Part shown: piece by piece, positions 23,531 to 35,349 of the stretch | Layout of the letters: every line of letters starts with the position of its first letter | Position numbering within the stretch: position 1 is the first letter of the stretch | Made by a program: the position numbers and the translations under genes | Notes under the pieces: generated by a model | What the model was told of the DNA's origin: nothing | The model's database searches: none | What the model saw: the letters and a program-made list of their open reading frames with translations, nothing else | From: Dactylorhiza incarnata | Taxonomy: Eukaryota; Streptophyta; Magnoliopsida; Asparagales; Orchidaceae | Assembly (NCBI GenBank): GCA_033032865.1 | Contig: JAWHQI010000004.1 | Location: 24,844,001 to 24,908,000, forward strand | DNA: 64,000 bases | Direction of reading: 5' to 3'

Positions 23531-24360
23531 TTTATCCAATTACGCTCTTTTTTTATAAAACCAAAAAAAAAAATTATGAAATAAATTTTCATTTCAAAAA
23601 AATAAAAACTTAAACAAAAATAATAATAATAAATAATAATAATAATAAATAATAATAATAAATAAATAAATAATAATAATAAAATGAAAAAAAAAAATAA
23701 TAAACATTAATAATTATGCATATTTTAAATTATCATTCTTTTTTTTCAAAGAAAAACATAAAACAAAATAAAATAATGCAAAAACTTTAAAACGAAAATC
23801 AAAAAGAATTTTGGGAAATTTTCAGATAAGACAATAGGAAGTTTCTCAAAGTAGGATTACTCGACAGACCCGAGAGGGGATTTTTGTCGATATTTCGAAA
23901 TAAGAAAACCCCGTTGCTTTTACCTTTCTATTTCTCTTATTTCTTCCTTGGTTTTTATCTTAAAGTTTTCTTTTTATTTTCTTTATTTTATCTTTCTTAA
24001 AATTTAGATATATTTTAAAACATGCATTTTCAAATTAAAACCAAAACAACAAAAAAAAATATTTACAATATAAATCATAACATAAAAAGATGATAAAAAT
24101 TTATTTTTATCATACCCAAAAAAATATATGATCACATATATACTTTTAACTTCTTCTATACGTATTTTATTCGTGTTTTGTACATTTCGGAAAACTAAAA
24201 CAAACCAAAAAAACAATTTTGTATATATTCGTGGAGTCCCTTTTTTTATTTTGTAACTATTCTTGTATATTTTTTTTTTCTTTCTTGTAATTAAAATCTT
24301 CGTCTTTTTTGTAAATATTTTCGTTCCTCACACTTACCTTCAACATTGAGGACAATGTTG

Positions 24361-24377
24361 GTTTTAAGTATGGGGGC
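24361..24377 (+). other. internal PPT-like tract of the Athila element
   Basis: TTTTAAGTATGGGGGCG, preceded by CATTGAGGACAATGTTGG, closely resembles the true PPT (AAGTATGGGGGTG at 26047) about 1.7 kb downstream. It could be a second plus-strand priming site or a relic of an older LTR boundary. Confidence 0.65.
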
Positions 24378-25430
24378 GTGTTTTCCCTCTTTTTTGTAAT
24401 TATTTTTGCCCCTCCCTTATCAAATGAAAAATCCAAAAAAAATTTACATGTTTTATATTTATGTCTTTATTTGTATATAAATAAACCTTATTTATAAAAT
24501 CAAAATCCAAAACAAAAAAAAAAGATGAAAAGTTTTACAAAAAAATTTGTTACAACAAAATTCACAAAAATTTTGTCATAACATTCAAAAAAAATATATG
24601 TCTTTCTTTTTCCTTTTTTAGTATTAATGTAAATATATATGTATTTACTTATGTTTTTTTTTGTTATAAATCAAAATAAAAAAAAATGATGAAAAAAAAA
24701 GTACTTAAAAATTTGTTATAACAAAATTAATTTTGTCATAACACCAAAATATTTATGTTCTTTTCTTTCTTTTCTTTCTTTCTTTCTTTTTTTTTTCCTT
24801 TTTTTTATATATGTACATATTTTTAACAAAATTAAAACAATCAAAAAAAATATGATGAAAAAAAAATATCTTAGAAAAATCAAAAATATTTTGTATTTAT
24901 ATATGCATTTTGTTATAAAGAAAATCAAAAATCCAAAAGAAATATCATATCTTAAAAACAAAAAAAAAAATATTTGAAAAACTTATCAAAAAAAACCCAA
25001 AAATAAAATAAAACCCCTACTTAGCTTTTTGTTATTCCCAAGGCGAGGTTAGTTTTATCTCTAAGCGCTTTTCATTATTTATGATTTGCTAAATCAATTT
25101 TATTTATTTCATAGTTTGAAAAATTTAAATCGAGGAATTTTCAGTAGTAAAGAAAATCTTGCGATCTTAATTTAATTTGAGAACAGAACTTTTAGCATTA
25201 CCTCGGGTTTACCCTAAATAGATTCATTTTTGTATTATATTGGCAAACCATCTTTAGATTCAATTATTCTAACTCTAAACTTGTGAAACTTTAGGAATGT
25301 TTTTAATCTACTAAACTTGCTCTCAAAATCTTTCTTTATTAATCTAGAATTTCTCTTGAAACCCCCCCTTATAAACACCCCTTTAGCTTGGCATAAAAAA
25401 AAGTAAAAGAAGAAGTTTTAAAAAAGAAAT

Positions 25431-25536
25431 CCTGTGTCAATGGGAATAAATAGATTCCGTAAACACAGGCACCCAATATTGTTAAAAGAAATCCCGTATC
25501 AATGGGAATTTAATTCCGTAAACACGGGCATTGGGT
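25431..25536 (+). other. pair of related RNA hairpins in the Athila 3' region
   Basis: Hairpin 1: CCTGTGT (25431-25437) with ACACAGG (25463-25469), inner GGAA/TTCC. Hairpin 2: CCCGT (25493-25497) with ACGGG (25524-25528), inner GGAA/TTCC, enclosed by ACCCAAT (25471-25477) with ATTGGGT (25530-25536). The two are diverged duplicates, and the third base pair is T-A in one and C-G in the other, a compensatory change. Confidence 0.6.
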
Positions 25537-26046
25537 TAAGTTTAGAAAGATTTCAATTATCCCGCGTAAACCAACGCTGGGAACCAAAGTAAAACCCACC
25601 AAAAAGTTGGGGTGAGAAGATAAAATCCATCACCCCTAAAATCCAAGCACTCTTCTTCTTGCCAAGGCTACCCTTTTTTTCCCCTACCCCTTAGCCAATA
25701 AAATTGTTCCTAGATTTTAATTTAAAAAAGTTTGAGAGAGCATAATTAGTAGGCTTTATTTATTCTTAAAAGCTTTCTTAAAAAAGGTTAAAGTTTTATA
25801 TAATTCTATTCTAATTAAAAGGTACCAAAGACTGCAATAATCGACGCTATTTAGCTAACTTTAGAAGTCTCGCTAAAATTTTTTCGCTCTTTTTAAATTG
25901 CTTTCATAATTTTGGACTTACCTCCTTAAACAATCCTAAATTTATTTCGATCTTACTTATGATTTAATAAAAACTTTAGTAAATTAGAAATTTTATTAAA
26001 CGTCTTATAGGTATCCCTTACTTTTGCTCTGGAATAGCAAAAGCTT

Positions 26047-26061
26047 AAGTATGGGGGTGTT
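26047..26061 (+). other. polypurine tract of the Athila element
   Basis: AAGTATGGGGGTGTT directly before the 3' LTR start TGATGAAT at 26062. Confidence 0.85.
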
Positions 26062-28817
26062 TGATGAATAACAAATTACGCATATTTTTAGTATCATTTC
26101 TAGCTTAATTTTGGGTATTTTTGTACATATTGAATTTAAATCATTGAAATTATCACTTCTTTTTTTTCTTTTGTAAAAATAAGTAATTATATATAAAAGA
26201 ATAAAATTTTGATATATTATTGTATAAGAAATATATAATAAATATATATATAATATATATATAATATAAATAATATAGTTATATGTATGTAAATAATAAG
26301 TATAATAAGTATAATAAATAAGCATATATTTATATGTAAATATGAATGAAAAATAATAATAATATATAAATGATGTAAGAATAATATGCATGATAGAATA
26401 ATAGTAATATGTATATGTATATAATAATATAGTAGTATAAGCTATTAACATAATAATAATAATATCGTATAAATATATATGTATAATATATGTATGTGTA
26501 TAAATATATATGTATTATATATTTATATGTGTATATATATAAATAATAATAGTAAAATAATAATAGTATATAATATATAATAATAACATATATATATATA
26601 TATAATAAAGAATAACATAATATATAATATAAATATATAAATAACTATGTAAATTAAATTTAAAATAAAAATATCTGTGCTGACCAATATATATATAATA
26701 TACCCCTGCTCTTTGTAGATTGAGCCACTTGGCTCATTGGTTCCGGACTAGGTTGACCCCGCAACAGCCCTGGGTTCGAATCCGGGCGAGCGCACCCTTT
26801 TTGCCGGATTAAAACCGCCCCTGCCCTGCTGCCCGCGCCCCTCCTGGTCAACCTGCCAGCCTGCCCGCGCCCCTGCCCTGCTGCCCGCGCCCCTCCAGGT
26901 CAACCTGCCAGCATGCCTCCAGCCATGCTAACCGCACCCCCCTCAACTCAATTCCAATTTTGCTCCTCTCAATGTGCAGCCAGCTGCCCCCTTTTTTACT
27001 AATTGCACACCCCAATTCCTCTATAAATAGAGGGGGTGGGCTGTTGTAGTGTGGGTTCAAAATTTTGAGAGCTTATTCTTAAGGTTTTGATCCAACTAGT
27101 TTTATGTTTTTGTAATTTTGTGCTCTTTTTCTCTCTTGTTTTTTGTAATCTTTTTATTATGGAAATGAAATAGTTGGCTTGTTTTGTCACTCTCTCTCTC
27201 TTTGTTTTGTTGGAAGTGTGTGTGTGTTCTCTTTTTCTTTTTCTTTTTATTTTTAGTTTTTTGCAATTTAGTAATTTAGTAATTTTAATTAGTTTTCATC
27301 TTTTTAATTTGTGTGTGTGAGTGTATGAGAGTAATTATCTTGTTTTTAGTTTTGTTATAATTTTTAGATGTTTTGTTATTAGTGTGTGTGAGTGTAGGTG
27401 GTTAATTAAATTGTTTTGTTTTGTTTTATTTTGTTGTTTTCACTTTCTTTGTCTCTTTTTGTAAGTGTGTGTGTGTATGAGAGTAATTTGTATTTATTTT
27501 AGTTTTGTTTTGTTGTTAGTGTGGGTGAGTGTATGAGTATAGCTTTTCTTTTCTTTTAACTTAGTTTTCATTATTGTTGTGTGTGTGAGTGTATGAGATT
27601 AGTTTTGTTTTATTCTTAATTAGATTTCATTAAAGAAGAGTGTGTGTGTTTATGAGCATAAATTTTATTTTCTTTTAACTTAGATTTCAATTTCAAGTAG
27701 AGTGCGTGTGTGTAGGTGAATAAATTTTGCGCCTTTTTTGTAACCGAATAGTTTCCATTTCTGTCACGCATTTATTTCCCGCCTATCCGTTTGGATAGGA
27801 CTTGCTCACGCATTTATTTCCCGCCTATCCGTTTGGATAGGACTTGCTCACGCATTTATTTCCCCTCTACCTATTTGGGTAGGGATCGCATTTCTTCAAT
27901 TTCTGCAATTTACCGCTTTAATTTTAATTCCGTAGAGTGCGTGAGTTTTCAATTAGTGCGTCTTTTATCTTTTATATATTTGCTTTTTGCTTAATCACGC
28001 GCCCCGCTCAATCGCTAATTATCGCCGTAGTTATCATTATAGTTTCATAAAACCCTAAAAATTTCTAAGAAAAACTACTTTTCAAATTAACGTTTTCGTT
28101 CTTTTTCTTTTCATCGCTTTTCTTGGTTTTTGCTAAACGCACACCAAGCCCGCGATAGTTATCGTTTTCGTCACTAACTTTTCTATAAAATCATAAAAAT
28201 CTTCAAACTCTTCTCGATAAGATAATAGCGCGTTCCTAACAAGTAGAAATAATCGATACGACCTTGGAAAAATACGACCTTGATATTTCAAAAGAAATAT
28301 CCTATACTACTATCGATAAGGTCCACTTGCCTTTATTGATTTTAGTCCGGATAATTACATAAACCCAAAAGCTTTCTCTCTAAAGCACTCTTTAAAACTC
28401 TTTTAAAAACACTAAAAAATTGTTGCAACGCCTCTTTGGTTGTTGCAACTAACTCAAGGTAAAAGAAGTTTTAAAACGCTCTTAAAGAATTGTTGCAACT
28501 ACTTAAAAAATTGTTGCAACAATATTTTCAAAAAGCTTTCAATTTAAATTTTAAAAGTAAAGTAGCTTTATTTTTCTTTTCATTCTGCCTTCAAAGGACG
28601 CGGCCGAGGAGGAATCCTCGATATTTCGAAAGAGAAAGAGTCCGTTACTTCTATCCTTCGATAGGATAACGGATAATTCCTCGAAGTAGGATTACTCGCG
28701 GGGCTCTTCGAAAACGTCCGCCCAAGGTTGAATCGAAAAGGAAGAAAGAGCTTTTCCTTTTCTTTCTCTCTTTCTAACAAAGAAAAGAGAGAAACAAACC
28801 AATTAAAAAACGTATCA
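26062..28817 (+). repeat. Athila 3' LTR (2.76 kb)
   Basis: Near-identical to 14849-17598. Differences I can see: about 8 substitutions, a longer TA run near 26587 and one extra CT near 27191. It carries copies of the tRNA-like module (B box 26773-26783), TATA box (27022-27030), G/T field, 42-bp repeats and GTTGCAAC repeats. Confidence 0.95.
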
Positions 28818-28822
28818 GTTGG
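28818..28822. other. target site duplication, right (GTTGG)
   Basis: Matches 14844-14848 and continues into the interrupted Tekay-like LTR. Confidence 0.95.
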
Positions 28823-31209
28823 TATTTGCACTACCTAACTAGACCTAATGTACGCCTCAACGCTAAGAACACAACAGCGGAGCTCCTGCGTACTCTTGCT
28901 GGTCAGACCACCAGACTTGTCTTGGTAAAAGGGTTATCCACTCTTACCGAGCCCCAGCACTAATGTCGGTGCAACGACCATCAACACTAAGGACCCAGCA
29001 CCTTATGCACACGCAAACATGTTTACCATCTATCTCCGAGCCATAAGCTCACTGGCTAATCCTCCTGGCACAACAACCACTACTGAGCCACAAGCTCACC
29101 GGACTAATTAGTCTACTGCTACGACCACCGAACCTACCGCTCGTAAGACCAAACTGACTAAGCATCCGTGACAATGGAGTGTTAGTGAGTCTATTACTTA
29201 GTTAATCTTGCAAAACAACTTGCTCCTACGATTTAAGGTTAGTCTTGGACTTCCCGAGGATTACCCTGTTAGGGGCTCGCTACGGTACTAGGAGCTATAA
29301 TGGGATGACACCCCAAAGTTTCCTTTCTCAAGACATTTAATATTGTGGGTATCTACCCATATGCCTAAGCCTCTTATGTTTTCACTTGTATTAACCCTAG
29401 GTGGTTTATGACACGCTAGGGGAAAGACGATCTTTCGTCAATCCCAAGCACGACCTTACCCTAAGCCCACCTAACACTCTTATCTCCTAAACTCCTTTTG
29501 GTGACCTTTAATCTCTTCAACCTGACCATGTACACCAACTACATGCCACTCCACTTGATAGGCCCCTAAATACCCAAGTTTCATATTTACTAAACGCAGA
29601 CCAAACTAACTATATGAAGCTTATAAGTAGAGGTACTCCAAATATTCAGCAACATGGCACACAGTTTTTACTGGAGGTCTATCATGGCATCATAAGACTA
29701 AATCCAAAGACTCATATTTTTCCTCAACATTTTAACATTTATTTAAATTTCTCCAATGTTTGCCAAGTAAGAATATGAACATGAAGTGTAAGGTATTCTT
29801 ATGACATGATCCTCATAAAATTAAGATAAATCTATCATGCCAAAATAACAGTAAATAATGAATACCACAATTTTACAATAAGGAAATGTCCTCTATTTTT
29901 AATATTTAACTTCTATCCAAGCTTGAAGATTTATGAAGGAACTACCAAAAATACTTGTGCCAAAATTATAAAAAATATTACCAGATCTCTAAGATGTCCA
30001 GAAAAACTTAATTACAGAGTTTCACAATTTATGGGAATCATTTACTTACTGAAATAATTAATCCAAATAATTCCTAATTTGCACATATTGTGAAGTAGCC
30101 TACTGATAACAATTTACAAAAATTCTATAAAAATTCACAAAGCCTCCTAGTGCTCTGAAATGTCCTATCACCAAGTTGCACATTTTCCAGAGAGTTTTGG
30201 GCCCTTAATTATATCACTTAAGATTGAGACAAAATAGGTGCCTTGTAAATGAAGTACTGGTTAAATCATCTAATAAATTTCACAAAAAATACCAGAGGTC
30301 TATAACTTGATTATAAAGGCACTACCAAGATTTCATCTTCATCCATGATCATTTGTGCATGTAAATGTCTCTTACAAGAAGTTTACCTAAAGGGGTTATG
30401 ACCTAATTTAGGGGGAATAAGTTCTCCTAAAAATCTCATAAAATTACCTAGGGCCTAATTACACCCTATGGACTTATCCACCAAGTTCCATGACCATTCA
30501 AGAACATCTGACCCTATGTCCTTCACAAGGTTCAAGAGCAACCCTAAGGTTAAAACTAGGGTCCTAGGGCATATCCTCCTCTACACCACCCCATCTTACT
30601 CATGAAGGTGTTTTAGGTGATCCTAAACCAGTGGACAAGGTTTCAACTCATGGCGATGAGTTCTGACCACCATACCCCAAGATAAACACCATGCCCTAAC
30701 TTTGACCCAATATGACCTAACTTGGATTGACAATTTACCCATCCAAATTAGCCCCAATTGAGCTGAGATTTTTACCAGGGTCATGTGATATCGCTAAGAA
30801 GTACCCACCAAAATTTGGAGAGCATTGGAGGTCATTTGACCCAATAATTAATTAATGTTTAATTTATGAAATTATTACAAAAAACCGTAGAAAAAAGGTT
30901 CTCCTAAAATTCCCTTCTTTGGGTATGATGTGTGGGTAGGTGTAAATAGCAAATGTTTCAATTTTTCAAGTCAATCCCATAACCCAATTAAAAGTTATTC
31001 AAGATATGGTGGTTGTCCTACACTAGGGATCAGTCCCACCAAAATGGACCTATAGGGAGCTACAGAACTCCTTTTGGGGTGAAATCAATTTAAAATATAC
31101 TAGACTCCAAGGGCTACAACCTTGGTGTTGACCACTTTTTCATTTGAGGGGTTCTAGTATCTCTAATAATTAAAACAAAATACTGCAAGAATTATTAATT
31201 AAACTAAAA

Positions 31210-31700
31210 TTCTACGTTCGACGAAATATAATCTGCGTTCGACGAACTATGTTCTGCGTTCGACGAACGCCGTGCTTCAGTGCGCTCGATGAAAGCCAAT
31301 CTTCGTTCGAAAAACTAATCCAGTTCGATGAATTAATTCCGTTCGACAAACTCCGTGCTCAATTCGTCGAACTCAACTATTAGATCGACGATCTCCAGGA
31401 TGCATTTGACAAATGACATTCCGTTCGACGAACTCTGGTTTCAGTTCGACGAACTCAACTATTTTATTTTGTTTTTGGTGAATTAATTTCTGTTCGACGA
31501 ACTCCGGGGTCGGTTCGACGAACTCAACAATCAGTTCGACGAGCACCAGAATGTGTTCGACGAATGAATTCCATTCGACGAACTCCGGGTTCCGTTCGAC
31601 GAACTCAACTATTAGTTCGGTGCCTTGATTTCGTTCGACGCATTAATTCTATTCGACAACTCGACTATTAGTTCGGTGAATTTCTCCTACTCTGATCGAC
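31210..31700. repeat. TTCGACGAACTC dyad patch, second LTR copy
   Basis: Counterpart of 6966-7455. Several sites that have lost CpG in one copy keep it in the other (for example TTCGACGAAATA here against TTCGATGAAATA there), so the motif was more regular in the ancestor. Confidence 0.85.
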
Positions 31701-32612
31701 AAATTAATTAAATAAGCATATAATATAATCATTTACTCCGGATTCAAAATGAAATAACATTATAGCATATAACATATTCACCGCAAATCCGACGGCTCGC
31801 AGTCATCGTCCTCGTTGGATGGATGGCGCGTGATAGCCCGTCCTGGGCTCCTTTGCGGGATGATTTCCCGGCCACATGAGTTGCTTCCCAGCCAGCCAAT
31901 GCTACCACCACCTCCGTTGAAGTTGTGGCCAGCGATAGGCGGTGGTTGGCCGGACGGAGGTGGTCAGAATCAGAGTTTAGAGGAGGGGAAAGAGAGCTCA
32001 AAATGAGCCCTTTCAGAAGCACGATCCGAGCCCAATTGGGCTCGGACAAAACCCTAAATTTTGAAAAGATCTAGCACTAATGGAGAGGAGGCGGATCGGA
32101 CCTGTGTGGGGGCTTGGCGGCGCGTGTTCCAGCGAGTCACCATGGCCAGAGGGGGAGCTTTCGGCGCCATGTCAATTCTTGCTTCTCGGGCTCGATTTCT
32201 TCAGAGAAGAGGGGGGTTTCACTCCTTTGCGTCCTCTGAAGGTGTTAAGGAGATCAATAGGGGGAGGGGAAGAGCCTTGGCATTAATTGCCGTGATCACC
32301 ATTAATGGTGATTTTCGTTTTCTTATGGGAGGAAATGAATTGGTCATCAATTAGGCCGGAAAAAGAGCTGAAAACTTCTCCTCTCCTCAAGGGGAGATGA
32401 ATGTTGCCATAAATTGGGTTTATTTGGCCATAAATGCCATTCTCCTCCTCTTCCTCTCTCCGCCATTTTTGGGGGAAATGGAGATTTCTCTCTCCTGGCT
32501 GAAATCCTTCAAATTGAATGGCCAACTCAGCAGCATTCAATCTCCATTAGGTGGTGGACCACACCAATTGGGTCTAGCTCAAGTGTGTTGGGTTCAATTT
32601 GGGTAAAGTAGG

Positions 32613-33055
32613 TCATTTTGACCTAAATTTAGGCTAAGGTTGACTTTAGTCAAATTGACCACTTGGGTTGACCACAATGGGTGGGTAGTGACCCATTTGA
32701 CTCCCTTGTGAGTAAGGAAGACTTAGGTGGAGTCAATTTGGCAAGGTGAGGGTGAATTGCCCCTTAATATGACACTTTGACCAAATTAGGGCTAGAGGTG
32801 ACTTAGGGTAAATTGGCCAATTTAGAGGTCCCATGATGGGGCTTTTTGGTCCATTAGGTTCCTAATGACCCTATAAGGGAAGGGGCAAGGTCAATTTGGC
32901 ATGGTAGCGGCCAATTGACCCTAATTGAGTTAGTTTGACCAACTTTAGAGTTAAGGTTGACTTTAGCCAAATTGGCCTCTTTGGTTGACCCCAATGGGTC
33001 CCTAGTGCTCCAAGGAGACCCCTAATGGGTTAGGGAAACTATGGTTGAGTCAAGG
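32613..33055. promoter_or_regulatory. W-box cluster, second LTR copy
   Basis: The same TTGAC[C/T] series as 8376-8812. Most cores are unchanged although the flanks differ, and one degenerate site of the other copy (TTGATCC) is TTGACCC here. Confidence 0.5.
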
Positions 33056-33236
33056 TTCAAGGAAAGGCCCCAAAATCCAACCCTAGGCTAGGTATATGAA
33101 AACTGCTATATGCAGACCACTGGGATTTGTCCCTCTCATCAAAGCTTACATGGTCTTAAGCTCTTCTTATGGGTTTGTCATGATGTAGTCATGACAAAAC
33201 CAACTTAGGGGGTCTAGTTTTTTGGGTGAAGTTACA

Positions 33237-33628
33237 AATACCAATACATAAAAATAAAAATTTCGTCCTCGAAATTCAGGTTAAGCCTGTGGGGTGTCTA
33301 CTACAAGGAAGAAAATGTAACATCCCAGAACAATTAAAATATACCTGTCGAAAAGAGCTCAGGGTACTTTTGCTGCATCAGGTCCAGTGGCTCCCAGGTA
33401 TGCTCCTCTTGCCCATGCTTCCTCCATAGGACCTTGACCAGCGGAACCTTCTTGCGTCGCAAGACTCGCAACTTCGTGTCGTCTATCCGAACCAGCTCCA
33501 GGTGAACCGACCGATCAGTAGCTACTGTCCCCTCCGTAGTAGATATTTGCTGCTCTGGCCGTAGTAGGGCCCTCCTAAGCGAGGAGACGTGGAAAACATC
33601 TTGCAGTCCCTCTAACTCCGACGGTAGC
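33237..33628 (-). mobile_element. fragment of a second Tekay-like internal region (chromodomain end)
   Basis: Aligns with 8994-9387: the ATTTCG/CGAAAT block, the chromodomain codons and part of the upstream linker, with several percent differences. It lies outside the right LTR, where host DNA would be expected after a single insertion. It ends where the X1 LTR begins. Confidence 0.85.
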
Positions 33629-33839
33629 TAACGAGTCCCAATTATATACACATTTTTGGACTCATCTTTGATAGTCGTCTATTATTCCACGCTAAGTGCA
33701 CTTCTAGGCCCGTTTTTGTGTATTTTCATGTTTATCATTCTTACTGTCCTTCATGCTGTGTTATGTGCCACTTTTAGTGGTTTTGATTAGTGTTTATGCT
33801 GGAACAGGGGTCGTGCAGGTGTTCCTGGTACAAATCTGT

Positions 33840-34090
33840 ACAGGGACACTGCACACGATCACTGGTTCTATTGCGCACGACCACTGATCATGCGCCACCG
33901 ACCGTGCGCATTCATTTGCGGCCCAAAATAGCATTCTGAATTTGGTCATGCATTTTTACGCACGGTCTTGCATTTGGTCGTGCGCTTTATTATTTTTTGT
34001 AAAGTTGTCTTGCAGGTTTTCGGCCTCAGCGCGCACGACCACCAACTTCCAGTGCGCACGACCACTGGTCGTGCGCAACTGATCGTGCAC
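33840..34090. repeat. GCGCACGACCA/TGGTCGTGCGC dyad patch in X1 LTR
   Basis: Several full and partial copies of the dyad (for example 34054-34076, arms of 11 bp around one base) with degenerate CATGCA/CGTGCG variants. It ends about 10 bp upstream of the TATAAATA at 34100. Confidence 0.85.
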
Positions 34091-34099
34091 CATGTTTTC

Positions 34100-34107
34100 T
34101 ATAAATA
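34100..34107 (+). promoter_or_regulatory. TATA box of X1 LTR
   Basis: TATAAATA directly downstream of the dyad patch, followed by a CGCGAAATT block also seen near the TATA region of X5 and in X3. Confidence 0.65.
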
Positions 34108-34440
34108 TGCAGCCCGCGAAATTAGTTCGGACGATCAATTCCAGCGCCATTTTCCCGCTCCAGTGCGACAGTTTCGTCGCTCCAATGCCGCCCACCTTCA
34201 GGAGGTGCTCCGGGATTATTCTTCACGCCAATCTTGAGCTGGAGTATCCTCTAGGCCTCCTGCATTGTTCGTGCACCTACAAAGCTCCATTTCAAGATAC
34301 AACTTGCTGCATACTTGGAGTTCTCCGGCATGATCATGGCCAAAGGCGATTTACGAAGAAGACGGGTCAACTAGAAGGAAGTGACAGCTCCTCTCCATAC
34401 CCCGGACGTCAGTCGTGGACCGAGCTCAGACAAGGCATGA

Positions 34441-34445
34441 CAACC
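34441..34445. other. target site duplication, left (CAACC)
   Basis: Five bases before TGTTGGGG; repeated at 41850-41854. Confidence 0.95.
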
Positions 34446-34527
34446 TGTTGGGGAAATGATTTCTCTTAACCCCTAGAAATGAGTTAAAGTAAGAGTTTTA
34501 TGAATGAAAAACAAGACTAAGTAAATA

Positions 34528-34760
34528 TGCGTCGAATAGTATTCGACGCAACGTCGAAATAAAGTCGACGTTTTCTTCAGGATATGTCGAAGTAACTTTA
34601 GGAAGATTTCGACGTATGTGTTGTCGACGCTACTCTTAATTCTAGTCGACGCATATAAAGAAGTCGACGCACCTTAGTCGACGCACCTTCCTTATTCTTC
34701 TCTCGACGTCCAGCCAGGATGAATTCGACGCTTACGTCGAATAGTAATCGACGCACGTCG
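34528..34760. repeat. TCGACGCA dyad patch in copia-type LTR
   Basis: About a dozen copies of TCGACGCA or its complement TGCGTCGA. The first pair is a perfect dyad: TGCGTCGAATA (34528-34538) and TATTCGACGCA (34540-34550) around one base. Upstream of the TATA box. The 3' LTR copy is at 40621-40855; the same motif recurs within the element at 37631-37855 and 38253-38395. Confidence 0.9.
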
Positions 34761-35036
34761 ATTTATATGACAGATTTAAATATGCGCCAGATCTCTTTCC
34801 TTCTTTCAGTAGATCTAATTTATATGGAATAAAGTAAATATTTATAGCCGTTCTGAATCATTCTCCTTCTATTTGATTCTTGGCTAAAATGTGACTAACT
34901 CTATTTTTGATATTATTTGAAATCTAAATTAATATTCTCCATTTATGTTATATCTGCTATGGAAATATTTCTCTCCTCCTAAATCTCTGGCTGCTAATTA
35001 ATTCCTCTCCTATAGTGCTATCCTATTACACAGAGC

Positions 35037-35045
35037 TATAAAATA
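35037..35045 (+). promoter_or_regulatory. TATA box of copia-type LTR
   Basis: TATAAAATA; transcription would start near 35068. Copy in the 3' LTR at 41130-41138. Confidence 0.75.
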
Positions 35046-35349
35046 AGGAGGAGGTCGGCAGGAAATGCAGTTGAGTGATCTACCACACATATTTGATATA
35101 GAGGAAAAGCTCCCAAAAGAAAAGAGAGATATTGAGAAAAAGCTCTGCAGCAATATTCAACCATTTCTTCTTCTGCTCACTGCTGCAAAATCTGATTGCT
35201 CTCACTAAAAGAGAGATAGGCTACAAATCTTCTTCTCTCTATAGAAGAAAGATTTAATTCACTTCTTGTGCTTCCAATCTTCTTGCTAGGAAGAAGATTC
35301 ATTATTGTTTCTTACTTTCTTTCTTTCTTACTTATATATTGTAAAAGAG

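Larger units (their letters stand above)
23460..26061 (+). other. Athila 3' non-coding region (position of env-like gene in some relatives)
   Basis: 2.6 kb of AT-rich sequence, full of AAT and TTTTC simple repeats, with no supported ORF. It holds a conserved block at 23495-23530, motifs shared with U5 (23830-23910), an internal PPT-like tract at 24361-24377, paired hairpins at 25431-25536 and the true PPT. Some Athila relatives carry an env-like ORF here; I see none. Confidence 0.75.
14849..28817 (+). mobile_element. Athila-type Ty3/gypsy element, full length (13.97 kb)
   Basis: LTRs at 14849-17598 and 26062-28817, TSD GTTGG on both sides, a tRNA-Asp-type primer site at 17605-17622 and a polypurine tract at 26047-26061. 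Gag, protease, RT, RNase H and integrase occur in order with Athila-type motifs. By eye the LTRs differ at about 8 substitutions plus a few short-repeat length changes in 2.75 kb (about 0.3%), so it is a recent insertion. Two single-base frame breaks in homopolymers prevent a continuous pol. No env-like ORF is visible; 23460-26061 is AT-rich non-coding sequence. Confidence 0.95.
13888..33236 (-). repeat. Tekay-like LTR, second copy, split by nested Athila element
   Basis: Copy of 3612-8993 in two parts: 13888-14848 and 28818-33236 (net about 5.38 kb). The interruption is the Athila insertion with TSD GTTGG; deleting it and one TSD gives the uninterrupted CTAGGTTGGTATTTGC seen near 4567-4582 in the other copy. 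It includes its own dyad patch (31210-31700) and W-box cluster (32613-33055). Confidence 0.9.
3612..33628 (-). mobile_element. Tekay-like Ty3/gypsy chromovirus, tandem LTR-internal-LTR-internal remnant
   Basis: Two LTR copies (3612-8993; 13888-33236, the second split by a nested Athila element) flank an internal region coding on the minus strand in the order gag, protease, RT-RNaseH, integrase, chromodomain. A tRNA-iMet-type primer site abuts the right LTR. The conserved Tekay-type block rich in ATTTCG and CGAAAT follows the chromodomain, just before the left LTR. Beyond the right LTR, 33237-33628 repeats the chromodomain end of the internal region, so this is not a simple insertion but part of a tandem array. 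Many stop codons and lost active-site residues show it is dead. No TSD can be defined because the right end is cut by another element. Confidence 0.85.

Noticed and set aside
2494..33628. The partial LTRs at 2494-3611 and 33629 on as the two halves of one LTR split by the Tekay-like element
   Set aside because: They are in opposite orientations and no target duplication matches, so they are separate fragments.
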